Shown here: piece by piece, positions 1 through 7,628 of the stretch | Layout of the letters: every line of letters starts with the position of its first letter | Numbering within the stretch: position 1 is the first letter of the stretch | NCBI GenBank assembly: GCA_029976695.1 | Contig: JARQTN010000010.1 | Location: 1-37,881 of the forward strand | Reading direction: 5' to 3' | Origin: Lewinellaceae bacterium | GTDB taxonomy: Bacteria; Bacteroidota; Bacteroidia; Chitinophagales; Saprospiraceae | Length of the DNA stretch: 37,881 nt | Made by a program: the position numbers and the translations under genes | Notes under the pieces: generated by a model | The model's database searches: none | Told to the model about the DNA's origin: nothing | What the model saw: the letters and a program-made list of their open reading frames with translations, nothing else

Positions 1-1716
1 GAATACCTGGCCGATGCAGCTGTACTGCAGACAGCTCCGGCAGGAAAATACGGTCGGTTGCTGCTGATGCAAAGGCAATCCGGATTGCAGATGGCGCTGA
101 CCAACCAGTTTTTTCAATCTCAACTTAAAAATCGAATTCAGATGATGACTAAAAAACGCTCCGGGCACTGGGCCCGGCTGAAATACCTGGCCTTGTTGCC
201 GATTTTACTCTTTACCATTGCGTTATTCTCATTCAGAAATGGAAACAACCCCCTGCATGGAAGTGAGCAGGCAATGATTGCTACAGGAGCAGATACGATT
301 CCAGTAACTGAGCAGAAACAGGGAAAGAAGGCAACCCTGGAAAAAATGGTTGTTGTCGGATACGGAAATAAACAGGCGGATGGAAAGAGCCTGGAGGATC
401 AGGATACTTCCAAGGAAGAAACAACCTTTGCCGAGGTGGATGAAATGCCCCGTTTTTCCGGATGCGAGGAGATCCCGGACCAGGAAAAGAAGGTGAGGTG
501 CGCCACTGAAAAGCTGCTTCAACACGTTTACACCAATATCCGGTACCCGAAAGAAGCAAGGGTTGCGGGCATCGAGGGCAAGGTGGTTGCTGCATTTACA
601 GTGGATGAAATGGGCAAAGTGGCCAACACACACATCCTGAAGGGGCTGGGTTCCGGGATCGACCAGGAGGTGCAGCGGGTCATTGAGTCCATGAATGAAA
701 AAGGGCAGCCATTTATCCCGGCTGTGAAGGACGGAAAGGCGGTGCCTGTTGAAATGACCCTGCCGGTCCAGTTCAGGCTCGAAGAAGACCGAGAAGAAAA
801 GAGGCCGGAAACCGGTTCCTGGATTACCCTTGATATGCCACCGGATGAAAATCCGGTATATGTACTGGACGGAAAGCAATTGGATCCTGAAGACCTGACG
901 CACCTGGATGCGGGAAATATCCAATCGATCAATGTGGTAAAAAATCCCGGGCAAGATGAAATCGAAAAATATGGGGGACATGCAAGGAACGGGATCATTT
1001 ATATCACCACCATAAATGCGGCTGCAAAAGAATCAGCCAGAGAGACATTCAAGGTGGTAGAAGAAATGCCTCGGTTTCCGGGTTGTGAGGATTCTGGCCT
1101 GGAAAGTAAGGAACTTTATTCGTGTGCGAACGGAAAACTCATAGAATACATTGTAAAAAGCCTGAATTACCCAAAAAGCGCAAAAGACCAGCTCATCGAG
1201 GGGATGGTGATCGCGCAGTTTGTGGTGAAACAAGATGGACATGTCGATCATATTGAGATCAAAAAGTCACCCGGGGGCGGCACCGGACAAGCTGTGGTAG
1301 ATGTGCTCGAATCCATGAACCGGATGCAGGAGAAATGGGTGCCGGGAAAACAAAGGGGCATCGCCGTGGATGTCGAGATAACGATTCCGGTGAAATTCAA
1401 ATTATCAGGTGAGGAGACAAAGCAGGCGAAGAAGCGCATTGATGAGATGCCTGCCTCGCTTTCAGTCGAGGATTTTCGGGTTTCGCCGAATCCTTCAAGC
1501 GGGATGTTTGAGCTGTCTTTTAAAACGCCTTCAGAAGGTCCGGTTGCCATTCATGTCTTTGACCTGGGAGGCGCCCAGGTTCACAGCCAGTTGTTTGAAA
1601 CGGGTTCCAGCCGGGTAAATACGCAGATAGACCTGCGCAAGGTTGTTTCCGGGAATTACATCCTCATGGTTATCCAGGGAGGGCAGCGGTTTGTCACACA
1701 AATCCAGAAACAATAG
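1..1716 (+). CDS. M56 (BlaR1-like) sensor peptidase, 3' part, fused to TonB domains and a T9SS tail
   Basis: The frame is open from base 1, so the 5' end lies outside the window; 571 residues are visible. The first visible residues (EYLADAAVLQ) match the segment that follows the zinc-binding helix in Bacteroidota M56 peptidases. Counting from the codon at base 58, a membrane helix lies near residues 41-59, the first TonB C-terminal-like domain at about 125-241, a plug-like segment at 263-318 (VLDGK...INVVK...YGG...GIIYITT), a second TonB-like domain at 331-449, and a T9SS type A sorting domain at 474-552 (VSPNPSSG...SGNYILMV). A peptide at 95-106 (LEKMVVVGYGNK) resembles the TonB-box region of SusC proteins. 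M56 proteins are usually membrane sensors that cleave a repressor (BlaI type); any such partner would be upstream. A T9SS tail on an inner-membrane protein is odd. The domain calls are firm; the signal sensed is unknown. Confidence 0.85.
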   Translation, partial: EYLADAAVLQTAPAGKYGRLLLMQRQSGLQMALTNQFFQSQLKNRIQMMTKKRSGHWARLKYLALLPILLFTIALFSFRNGNNPLHGSEQAMIATGADTIPVTEQKQGKKATLEKMVVVGYGNKQADGKSLEDQDTSKEETTFAEVDEMPRFSGCEEIPDQEKKVRCATEKLLQHVYTNIRYPKEARVAGIEGKVVAAFTVDEMGKVANTHILKGLGSGIDQEVQRVIESMNEKGQPFIPAVKDGKAVPVEMTLPVQFRLEEDREEKRPETGSWITLDMPPDENPVYVLDGKQLDPEDLTHLDAGNIQSINVVKNPGQDEIEKYGGHARNGIIYITTINAAAKESARETFKVVEEMPRFPGCEDSGLESKELYSCANGKLIEYIVKSLNYPKSAKDQLIEGMVIAQFVVKQDGHVDHIEIKKSPGGGTGQAVVDVLESMNRMQEKWVPGKQRGIAVDVEITIPVKFKLSGEETKQAKKRIDEMPASLSVEDFRVSPNPSSGMFELSFKTPSEGPVAIHVFDLGGAQVHSQLFETGSSRVNTQIDLRKVVSGNYILMVIQGGQRFVTQIQKQ

Positions 1717-1820
1717 GTCACACAGTATCATATCCCGGAGAGCGGGTTCGTTATTCATGCTGAAGTGCCGCAAGATGGGACAGGTGATCCTGATCTGTTA
1801 TTTTTCTGACAGGTTCTCAC

Positions 1821-1828
1821 TATTTTTG
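1821..1828 (+). promoter_or_regulatory. Candidate -7 box for the TonB-domain gene
   Basis: TATTTTTG fits the Bacteroidota -7 consensus TAnnTTTG. No good TTTG lies 19-21 bases upstream. The expected transcript start (about 1834) would leave only about 10 bases before the ATG at 1844, which favours the second ATG at 1862 if the box is used. Confidence 0.3.
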
Positions 1829-1843
1829 CTCGGCTTTTGATTC

Positions 1844-2728
1844 ATGAATAAAATTTTGAATATGAAATCTAGATTGGTGTTAATTTTTTTGAGTGCGGCA
1901 ATCCTGGCAGGCTTCGACATGGAGGCCCAGGAAACTCCCAGGACGACGGTTGAAGAAATGCCAACCTATCCGGGATGTGAAAGTGGTGATATGGTTTGTG
2001 CACGCCAGAAAATGGCAGAATTTGTCAAGGAGCATATCCAGATGCCAAAGGCTGCTGCAGAAGCGAAAGAAGGCGGTGTCGCCATGGTTGCTTTTGTGAT
2101 CGGGAAGAATGGGAAGATCTCTGACGTAAACCTGAAAAGTGACCCCGGTTTTGGAATGGGAGAGGAGGCGCTGCGCCTGGTCAACCTGATGATCGATGAA
2201 AAGATCAAGTGGGAGCCCGGACGCGAGGACGGAAAGAAGGTGGACGTCCAGATGGTTTTACCGGTCCCGTTCAATTCAGCCAAGCCTGAACAGAAGAAGG
2301 AAGAGGCTGCTGTCGTGGATGAAAACAAGGTGTATACTGCAGCTGAGGTCATGCCGAGGTTTGCGGGATGTGCTGACGTGGCAGAAGATGAGGCAAAGGA
2401 CTGTACGTTCAACAAACTGATCGCCTACGTCCGTGAGAACCTGAAATACCCTGATGAAGCAAAAGAAGCAAAAACAGAAGGGATGGTGATGACCAGCTTT
2501 GTCATCAACGAAAATGGAAAAACGGAGGATGTGAAGATCTTGAAAACTGTTTCCGAGGCTTGTGACGATGAAGCCGAACGTGTGATCCTGGCCATGCCCG
2601 CCTGGGTTCCGGGAAAGCAGGGAGGGAAGAATGTCAAGGTCGAGATGACACTTCCGATCCAGTTCAAACTCAGGACCTCGACGGATTCTTCTGAAGGAGG
2701 AGAAGGAAAGTCGGGGGAAAACAAATAA
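1844..2728 (+). CDS. Secreted protein with two TonB C-terminal-like domains
   Basis: 294 residues with an N-terminal signal peptide (hydrophobic 10-22, likely cleavage before or after the AQ at 28-29). Two TonB C-terminal-like domains follow, at about 32-144 and 163-277. Each opens with a conserved acidic-MP-x-(F/Y)-x-GC motif (EEMPTYPGC, EVMPRFAGC) and a second Cys 7-13 residues later, as in the two domains of the upstream M56 protein. Classical TonB has an N-terminal membrane anchor and a Pro-rich spacer; neither is present, so this looks like a soluble periplasmic solo TonB domain protein. The tail (279-294) is Ser/Gly/Glu-rich and disordered. It starts 127 bases after the M56 gene and is probably functionally tied to it. 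An alternative start is the ATG at 1862, which keeps the signal peptide. Function unknown. Confidence 0.85.
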   Translation: MNKILNMKSRLVLIFLSAAILAGFDMEAQETPRTTVEEMPTYPGCESGDMVCARQKMAEFVKEHIQMPKAAAEAKEGGVAMVAFVIGKNGKISDVNLKSDPGFGMGEEALRLVNLMIDEKIKWEPGREDGKKVDVQMVLPVPFNSAKPEQKKEEAAVVDENKVYTAAEVMPRFAGCADVAEDEAKDCTFNKLIAYVRENLKYPDEAKEAKTEGMVMTSFVINENGKTEDVKILKTVSEACDDEAERVILAMPAWVPGKQGGKNVKVEMTLPIQFKLRTSTDSSEGGEGKSGENK

Positions 2729-2748
2729 TGCAATTCACCTTAACATGC

Positions 2749-2791
2749 CAAAATGGCGCATTCTGTTGCAGAATGCGCCATTTTGTCTTTT
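2749..2791 (+). terminator. Rho-independent terminator after the TonB-domain gene
   Basis: Perfect 17-bp stem (left arm 2749-2765, CAAAATGGCGCATTCTG; right arm 2769-2785) with a 3-base loop, followed by TCTTTT. It lies 20 bases after the stop codon and closes the M56/TonB unit. Confidence 0.85.
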
Positions 2792-2812
2792 ATGGCATTT
2801 GAAAATCGGTCA

Positions 2813-2846
2813 TTTGTGTCGCGGATTCGGTCTGGAATATGTTTTG
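2813..2846 (+). promoter_or_regulatory. Candidate promoter for the Hsp20 pair
   Basis: TTTG (2813-2816), 21 bases, then TATGTTTTG (2838-2846). This fits the Bacteroidota TTTG / TAnnTTTG pattern except for one extra base inside the -7 box. The predicted start near 2852 gives a leader of about 33 bases to the ATG at 2885. Confidence 0.45.
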
Positions 2847-2884
2847 ATCATGGGAATACATATCAATCACTTAAAAAAATATCC

Positions 2885-3322
2885 ATGATGACAACATTTC
2901 AAGTAAGACCGCAGCACAAGAGAATACATACACCCGTGCAAAAGTTTGTATCCGATTTTCTGAACAGCAGCCTGAGTGATATCGCTGACCGCGAATTTGT
3001 GTATACCCGTCCGTCAGTGAATGTGTTGGAGAAGGAAGATTCATTCGAACTATTTGTTGCAGCTCCCGGGCTGGCAAAAGATCAGTTTTCGATCGAAGTG
3101 GAAAACGATGTTCTGCTGATCAGGGCCGAGGCACCTCAAACGGACCCTCAGGACGGGATCAATTACAAGAGGCGTGAATTCAATTACAGCGGGTTCAGGA
3201 GGTCCTTCAAACTCCACCCAAAACTGGACGCAGCACGGATTCAAGCTAAATATGAAGCTGGTATCCTGACGATCGTGATCCCAAAGGTGGAAAAACGGGT
3301 CAATCAGATCGAAATCAAGTAA
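2885..3322 (+). CDS. Small heat-shock protein, Hsp20/alpha-crystallin family (first copy)
   Basis: 145 residues. The alpha-crystallin domain spans roughly residues 40-145, with a typical core (VLEKEDSFELFVAAPGL, IEVENDVLLIRAEA) and a late G-I-L motif (AGILTIVIPK). sHsps are ATP-independent holdases that bind unfolding proteins in the cytoplasm and pass them to DnaK/ClpB. I chose the ATG at 2885 because the frame upstream of it runs into the terminator at 2749-2791 and does not look like Hsp20; the next codon (2888) is also ATG and equally possible. It is followed 25 bases later by a second Hsp20 gene, so the two are probably co-transcribed and heat- or stress-induced. Confidence 0.9.
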   Translation: MMTTFQVRPQHKRIHTPVQKFVSDFLNSSLSDIADREFVYTRPSVNVLEKEDSFELFVAAPGLAKDQFSIEVENDVLLIRAEAPQTDPQDGINYKRREFNYSGFRRSFKLHPKLDAARIQAKYEAGILTIVIPKVEKRVNQIEIK

Positions 3323-3347
3323 TTCCTGAATTTTAAATCCAATAAAA

Positions 3348-3791
3348 ATGAAATTGATCAAATATGATCCCGGGTTTGGACAGAACCGGAGAGGCAATTT
3401 TTTCGATGATTTTTTCAATAAAAGCATTTCCGATGTCGTCGGTAGTGATTTCACGATGAACTTACCGGCAATTAACGTTGTTGAAAAGCCTGATTCTTTT
3501 GTGCTTGAGCTTGCTGCACCAGGGCTTCAAAAAGAAGACCTTGATGTAGCACTTGAAGAAGATAAACTCATTTTGTCGGCTGAAGTGTCAGGCAACCAGG
3601 AGGAAACAGGAGATCATTTCACACGAAGGGAATTCAATTATCATTCATTCAAAAGAAGCTTTATCCTTCCGGAGGGTGTCCAGAAAGAAGCGATCTCTGC
3701 AACGTATGAAAACGGGGTATTAAAGGTGGTCCTGCCAAAAGCAGACGCACAGCCTCCTGAAAAAGAAAAGAAGAGAATAGAAGTTTCATAG
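3348..3791 (+). CDS. Small heat-shock protein, Hsp20/alpha-crystallin family (second copy)
   Basis: 147 residues. The N-terminal arm contains NFFDDFFNKSISDVVG; the alpha-crystallin domain covers about 37-137 (VVEKPDSFVLELAAPGL, REFNYHSFKRSFILPEGV, NGVLKVVLPK), followed by a charged tail with an IEV motif of the I-x-V type used for oligomer contacts. It is clearly a paralogue of the gene 25 bases upstream: both share the FNY-(S/H)-(G/S)-F-(R/K)-R-SF core. A terminator closes the pair 26 bases after the stop. Different N-terminal arms suggest that the two copies bind different clients or form mixed oligomers; this is inference. Confidence 0.92.
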   Translation: MKLIKYDPGFGQNRRGNFFDDFFNKSISDVVGSDFTMNLPAINVVEKPDSFVLELAAPGLQKEDLDVALEEDKLILSAEVSGNQEETGDHFTRREFNYHSFKRSFILPEGVQKEAISATYENGVLKVVLPKADAQPPEKEKKRIEVS

Positions 3792-3816
3792 TGGTTTTGG
3801 TTTTATCAGTTGGTTA

Positions 3817-3853
3817 TTGGGGTAAGTCAATCAGGCTTACCCCAATTTTTTTG
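3817..3853 (+). terminator. Rho-independent terminator after the Hsp20 pair
   Basis: Perfect 11-bp stem (3817-3827, ATTGGGGTAAG; 3837-3847) with a 9-base loop, followed by a run of T to 3853. Confidence 0.9.
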
Positions 3854-3888
3854 TCCAGAAAGACGATCAATTGGTCTATGGATTCTAT

Positions 3889-3922
3889 TTGTTTAACTAT
3901 TTAATAAAAAAAGTTAAACAAA
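3889..3922 (+). promoter_or_regulatory. Inverted repeat upstream of the fasciclin gene
   Basis: Perfect 11-bp inverted repeat, TTTGTTTAACT (3889-3899) and its complement (3912-3922), separated by 12 A/T-only bases. It ends 49 bases before the ATG of the fasciclin gene. It lacks a terminator T-tract, and the preceding gene already has its own terminator, so a dimeric regulator operator is more likely than a terminator. Confidence 0.45.
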
Positions 3923-3971
3923 ACGAGTTTCTCCCCGTTTTACTCTCATCATTCATCAAAAAAAACTGCTT

Positions 3972-4511
3972 ATGAAAAAGTTATTTGTGTTTGCAACACT
4001 CACCCTGTTTTTCTCTTTATCAAACCTAACCGTCCAGGCCCAGTGCGATGCATCTGCAAAAACCGCAAAAGTGATGCATGTCAATGATGTATCCCTGCCT
4101 GACATCGTGGATCTTGCCGTTTCAACAGATTTCCTTTCCACCCTTGTAGCCGCCGTAAAAGCCGGTGATCTCGTTGATGTGTTGAAAGGAGATGGCCCGT
4201 ACACGGTATTCGCGCCGACGGACGAAGCATTTGCAGCATTGCCTGCAGGCACGCTTTCTTCATTGCTGAAGCCCGAGAACAAGGATCAATTGGTGTCCAT
4301 CCTGACCTATCACGTGGTCCCGGGGAAAATCATGTCAACAGATCTTTCCAACGGCCAAAAAGCGACCACTGTTCAGGGAAGTGATATTTCAGTCATGATC
4401 AAGGATGGCAAGGTGATGATCAATGATGCACAAGTCACAGCTGCAGACATCAAAGCAGATAATGGCGTTGTCCATGTCATTAACAAAGTGATATTGCCTC
4501 CTGCGAAATAA
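3972..4511 (+). CDS. Secreted fasciclin (FAS1) domain protein
   Basis: 179 residues: a signal peptide (1-24, cleavage near VQAQ|C), then one FAS1 domain at about 43-178. The two hallmark motifs are visible: H1 as [13 protein letters not shown] (78-90) and H2 as [13 protein letters not shown] (165-177), with the central YH motif at 113-114 (LTYHVVPGK). FAS1 domains mediate adhesion and protein or polysaccharide contacts at cell surfaces. The single-domain secreted form is common in Bacteroidota and is often stress-associated, but its role there is poorly known. The gene stands alone, with an inverted repeat upstream and a terminator downstream. Cys25 is the only cysteine; its position at the predicted cleavage site could hint at a lipoprotein, though the preceding residues are a poor lipobox. 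Confidence 0.93.
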   Translation: MKKLFVFATLTLFFSLSNLTVQAQCDASAKTAKVMHVNDVSLPDIVDLAVSTDFLSTLVAAVKAGDLVDVLKGDGPYTVFAPTDEAFAALPAGTLSSLLKPENKDQLVSILTYHVVPGKIMSTDLSNGQKATTVQGSDISVMIKDGKVMINDAQVTAADIKADNGVVHVINKVILPPAK

Positions 4512-4540
4512 TTGTAGAAGCTGGTTTTAGATACGTTTGG

Positions 4541-4569
4541 ATCCTTTCCTGCGCATTGCGGGAAAGGAT
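4541..4569. terminator. Hairpin terminator between fasciclin and transglycosylase genes
   Basis: 12-bp stem with one G-T pair (4541-4552 with 4558-4569) and a 5-base loop, located between two convergent genes 60 bases apart. The T-tracts on both sides are weak, so it probably serves both directions modestly. Confidence 0.6.
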
Positions 4570-4571
4570 TC

Positions 4572-6047
4572 TTAGTTTACGGGGATCACCTTGCCAGCAG
4601 AAACTGCCTTTAAGTCGATCATATCCTGCAACCTGGTGTAATCTTCATTTCCTTCCATCCGATTCACAATGAGTTGCGTCCGCAACCCATGCCTTCTTCT
4701 GACAACAATGGTATTCACGTTTACCAGGTATTGGGGAGCCGGTACCAGGTGGCCAGGTAATTCAAGATCCATTGCGGCAGTGAAACCTGAACTGATCCGG
4801 AATTCCCTTTCAAGCGGTGAAACGACATATACAGGCCTGCGTTTGGGTTGGACAAGGACCATTTCCCTGTAATAGAACTTGAGTGGCTGGCCGATCTGGA
4901 TATTGTTGGAGGTCAGTCCGTTCCATTGCTTGATGTCGGCTATACTGCAACTGTTTTCCCGGGCCAGGTTGTACAGGTTATCTCCCTTTTCTACACGATA
5001 CACATACATGGACTCCCTTTCCTCATAGGTGGCCCCATCCACAAGGATTGGATTGAAATTTTTGTACGGGATAGCCACTGCATCAGGCCTGTCGAGGTAT
5101 TGCAAAAGATAGTCGGTGGCGTATGACGGCAAAAGGATGTCATAGCCATTGAGGCTGTTCGGGATGTAATTGCGCACAAATTTTGCATTCATGCTTTTGA
5201 GGTAACTGACAGGAACGCCCGTAACTTCAGAAACCAGTTGAAAGCTCATGCCCTGGTGGATGCGCACTTTTGAGGCATAGATAAAGTCATCTGTTGGCGG
5301 TACCATTTTCATTCCATGTTGCTCATGGTGGTAATAGACATACATGGCAGCAATGAATCCGGGCACATAGGCCCTGGTTTCCCTCGGCAGGAGGTGTGCG
5401 AGCTTCCAGTAATCCTGGGTGCCTGCACGCCGGATCGCGCTGTTCACCCTCCCCGGGCCTGCGTTATAAGCGGCCATGGCCAGTTCCCACGAACCGAAAC
5501 GGTCATAAAGGTCCTTCAGGTACCGGATGGCAGAACGGGTTGCCAGTTCGGGATCATACCTTTCGTCCACATAGCTGCTGATACTGAGGCCGTAATACCT
5601 CCCTGTCGGCGGCATGAACTGCCAGATGCCCGCAGCCCCGACCCTTGATTTGACCTCCTGGAGCAGTGCCGACTCGATGATCGCCAGGAATTTCAATTCT
5701 TCCGGCAGGCCGTATTCAGCCAGTACCTTTTCAAACAGGGGAAAATAGAGAACTGTACGGCCAAGCATTTCTTCCGTCTTTTCAGGGGACCTCTCGATAT
5801 ATGTATTCAGGTAGGAACGGACATACGGATTGTATACAGGTTCGACAATCGTGACAAGGTTTTCGATGCGTTTGCGAATGACAGGCTCCATTTCATCCAG
5901 CCTGTTGGTGACATTTTCTGCCGGCTCTTCGACAGCACCAATTTCTGAAGGAATGTACTCCGAGGCTTTTACGGATTGCAGGGATATCAGAAATGCAAAC
6001 AATGCAATGCAGAAGATGCAGCTTTCAATTTGCTTGAATAGATCCAT
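4572..6047 (-). CDS. mltD: Membrane-bound lytic murein transglycosylase D-like, with LysM
   Basis: 491 residues with an N-terminal signal peptide or anchor (hydrophobic 10-24). The lysozyme-like SLT domain lies at about 105-250, with the catalytic Glu125 in LAIIESALLQ and the family motifs GAAGIWQFMP (137-146) and AAYNAGPGRV (192-201). A clear LysM peptidoglycan-binding module is at 347-393 (YRVEKGDNLYNLA). A weaker LysM-like segment is at 262-307. The C-terminal 90 residues have no motif that I recognise. The enzyme cleaves the MurNAc-GlcNAc bond with formation of 1,6-anhydroMurNAc, for wall turnover in the periplasm. It is monocistronic and convergent with the fasciclin gene. The domain order matches MltD, though E. 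coli MltD has two LysM modules at its end. Confidence 0.92.
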   Translation of the reverse strand: MDLFKQIESCIFCIALFAFLISLQSVKASEYIPSEIGAVEEPAENVTNRLDEMEPVIRKRIENLVTIVEPVYNPYVRSYLNTYIERSPEKTEEMLGRTVLYFPLFEKVLAEYGLPEELKFLAIIESALLQEVKSRVGAAGIWQFMPPTGRYYGLSISSYVDERYDPELATRSAIRYLKDLYDRFGSWELAMAAYNAGPGRVNSAIRRAGTQDYWKLAHLLPRETRAYVPGFIAAMYVYYHHEQHGMKMVPPTDDFIYASKVRIHQGMSFQLVSEVTGVPVSYLKSMNAKFVRNYIPNSLNGYDILLPSYATDYLLQYLDRPDAVAIPYKNFNPILVDGATYEERESMYVYRVEKGDNLYNLARENSCSIADIKQWNGLTSNNIQIGQPLKFYYREMVLVQPKRRPVYVVSPLEREFRISSGFTAAMDLELPGHLVPAPQYLVNVNTIVVRRRHGLRTQLIVNRMEGNEDYTRLQDMIDLKAVSAGKVIPVN

Positions 6048-6143
6048 AGGATGAGATGATTTACATGAAGGTCCTAAATTAAACGCAGAACCAGAAATCA
6101 GGAATTCCCCTTGTCTCTCTGATCCGGCCCTTCAAATGGGGAG

Positions 6144-6151
6144 CAAAAATA
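6144..6151 (-). promoter_or_regulatory. Candidate -7 box for the transglycosylase gene
   Basis: On the minus strand TATTTTTG matches TAnnTTTG, about 97 bases before the start codon. No convincing -33 TTTG partner, so this is weak. Confidence 0.25.
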
Positions 6152-6188
6152 CACTATTTAACGAAAACAGTTTTTTGACATGTATATC

Positions 6189-7628
6189 CTATTGAATGTC
6201 AATCAATATTTTGCTCATGGCCAATAGTTTTTCCTCTGTATCACGTGCCGACATCAATTGTATACCAAAATCCAGACCATTTTTATCCTGTCCCAGCGGG
6301 ACGGATATGGCGGGAATACCACAGAGGTTTGCCAATACGGTGAATATGTCCGAGAGATATACGGAGACAGGATCTTCAACCTTTTCGCCGATCTTCCAGG
6401 CGGTTTCGGGAGTCGTTGGCAATGCGATGAAGTCATGGGTATCCAGGATGGTCTGGATCGTATCCATGATTTTCCGGCGAACCTTTTGTGCCGTTTGGAA
6501 ATAGGCATCATAATAACCTGAACTCAACACGAAAGTGCCTAACATGATCCTCCTTTTTACTTCTGTTCCAAAACCTTCGGACCGGCTCCTGCCGTACAGT
6601 TCCTCCAGGTCTCCGGCATGCTTTGTGCGGTGGCCATAGCGGACACCATCATAGCGGGAAAGATTGGACGATGCCTCTGCCATGGTCAGGATATAATACG
6701 TGGGTACGATGTATTCCAGCAGCGGAAATTCGATGTGGTCTACCTGGTATCCGGCCTGGTCCAGTGTATCCAGCCGATCATTGAATGCATCCCTGATCTC
6801 TGCCTGGACGCCTCCGGCATGAAAGGCATTTGAGAAGGACGCAATCCGGGTACCCTCAATGGGTATTGATTCCGGTATTCCAGCCCCAACCAGCAAATGA
6901 TGGGTTGTCGTACTGTCTTTTTCATCAGGACCCGAAATCACCTGCAGCACAGCATACAGATCAGGGATATTCTTCCCGATGATCCCGATCTGGTCAAAAC
7001 TGGAAGCATAGGCGATGAGGCCATGCCTGGAGATGCGGCCATAGGATGGTTTCAATCCGATCACCCCGCAGAACGCAGCAGGCTGACGAACCGATCCGCC
7101 CGTATCCGACCCAAGGGATACCAGGCAGGTGTCTAACTGGACCGATACCGCACTTGCCCCGGAAGACCCGCCGGGGACATAGCCGGTATGCAGGCCATTT
7201 TGCGTGGGCCCATACCAGGAGTTTTCATTGGCGGAACCCATTGCAAACTCATCACAATTCACCATCCCGATAATGATTGCCCCGGCACCTGTAAGCCGCT
7301 CGACAGCTGTAGCGGAGAACGGGGAAATGTAGTCCTGGAGCATTCCGGAAGCAGCACTGACCGGGTGGCCTGCATAGCAAATCACATCCTTGATCGAAGC
7401 GACAAGGCCAAAGAGGGGCCCCGGAGATTCCCCGTTTTGGAGCCTGGTATCAAGCTCACGCGCCTGCTGAAGGGCTTCATCGCGAAACACGCGTACATAG
7501 GCATTGACGTGGGCTGTTCCATTGATCCTTTCCAGGTATGCATGGACAACCTCCTTCATGGTACATTCCCCTTTGCGCAGGGCAGACTGGATCTGTTCCA
7601 GGCTTCTATATCGCTCAATGGGCATCAT
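6189..7628 (-). CDS. gatA: Asp/Glu-tRNA amidotransferase subunit A (GatA)
   Basis: 479 residues, normal for GatA. The amidase-signature region shows the Ser-cisSer-Lys triad: Lys80 (VASIKDV), Ser155 (GGSSG, 153-157) and Ser179 (DTGGS, 175-179). The subunit releases ammonia from glutamine, which GatB uses to convert Glu-tRNA(Gln) or Asp-tRNA(Asn) to the amide form. The start codon overlaps the hisS stop codon in an ATGA arrangement, so translation is probably coupled to hisS. gatB and gatC are not in the window and must be elsewhere if the complex is complete. General amidases share the triad, but the spacing and the TDxxGSxRxPA-like core, together with the tRNA-synthetase neighbours, favour GatA. 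Confidence 0.92.
   Translation of the reverse strand: MMPIERYRSLEQIQSALRKGECTMKEVVHAYLERINGTAHVNAYVRVFRDEALQQARELDTRLQNGESPGPLFGLVASIKDVICYAGHPVSAASGMLQDYISPFSATAVERLTGAGAIIIGMVNCDEFAMGSANENSWYGPTQNGLHTGYVPGGSSGASAVSVQLDTCLVSLGSDTGGSVRQPAAFCGVIGLKPSYGRISRHGLIAYASSFDQIGIIGKNIPDLYAVLQVISGPDEKDSTTTHHLLVGAGIPESIPIEGTRIASFSNAFHAGGVQAEIRDAFNDRLDTLDQAGYQVDHIEFPLLEYIVPTYYILTMAEASSNLSRYDGVRYGHRTKHAGDLEELYGRSRSEGFGTEVKRRIMLGTFVLSSGYYDAYFQTAQKVRRKIMDTIQTILDTHDFIALPTTPETAWKIGEKVEDPVSVYLSDIFTVLANLCGIPAISVPLGQDKNGLDFGIQLMSARDTEEKLLAMSKILIDIQ

Noticed and set aside
229-998. Long antisense open frames opposite the M56/TonB gene
   Set aside because: No recognisable motifs; they are shadows of a well-supported gene with GC-rich third positions.
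2753-2884. N-terminal extension of the first Hsp20 gene
   Set aside because: It begins inside a strong terminator hairpin, and the 44 residues do not resemble Hsp20; the ATG at 2885 fits the family.
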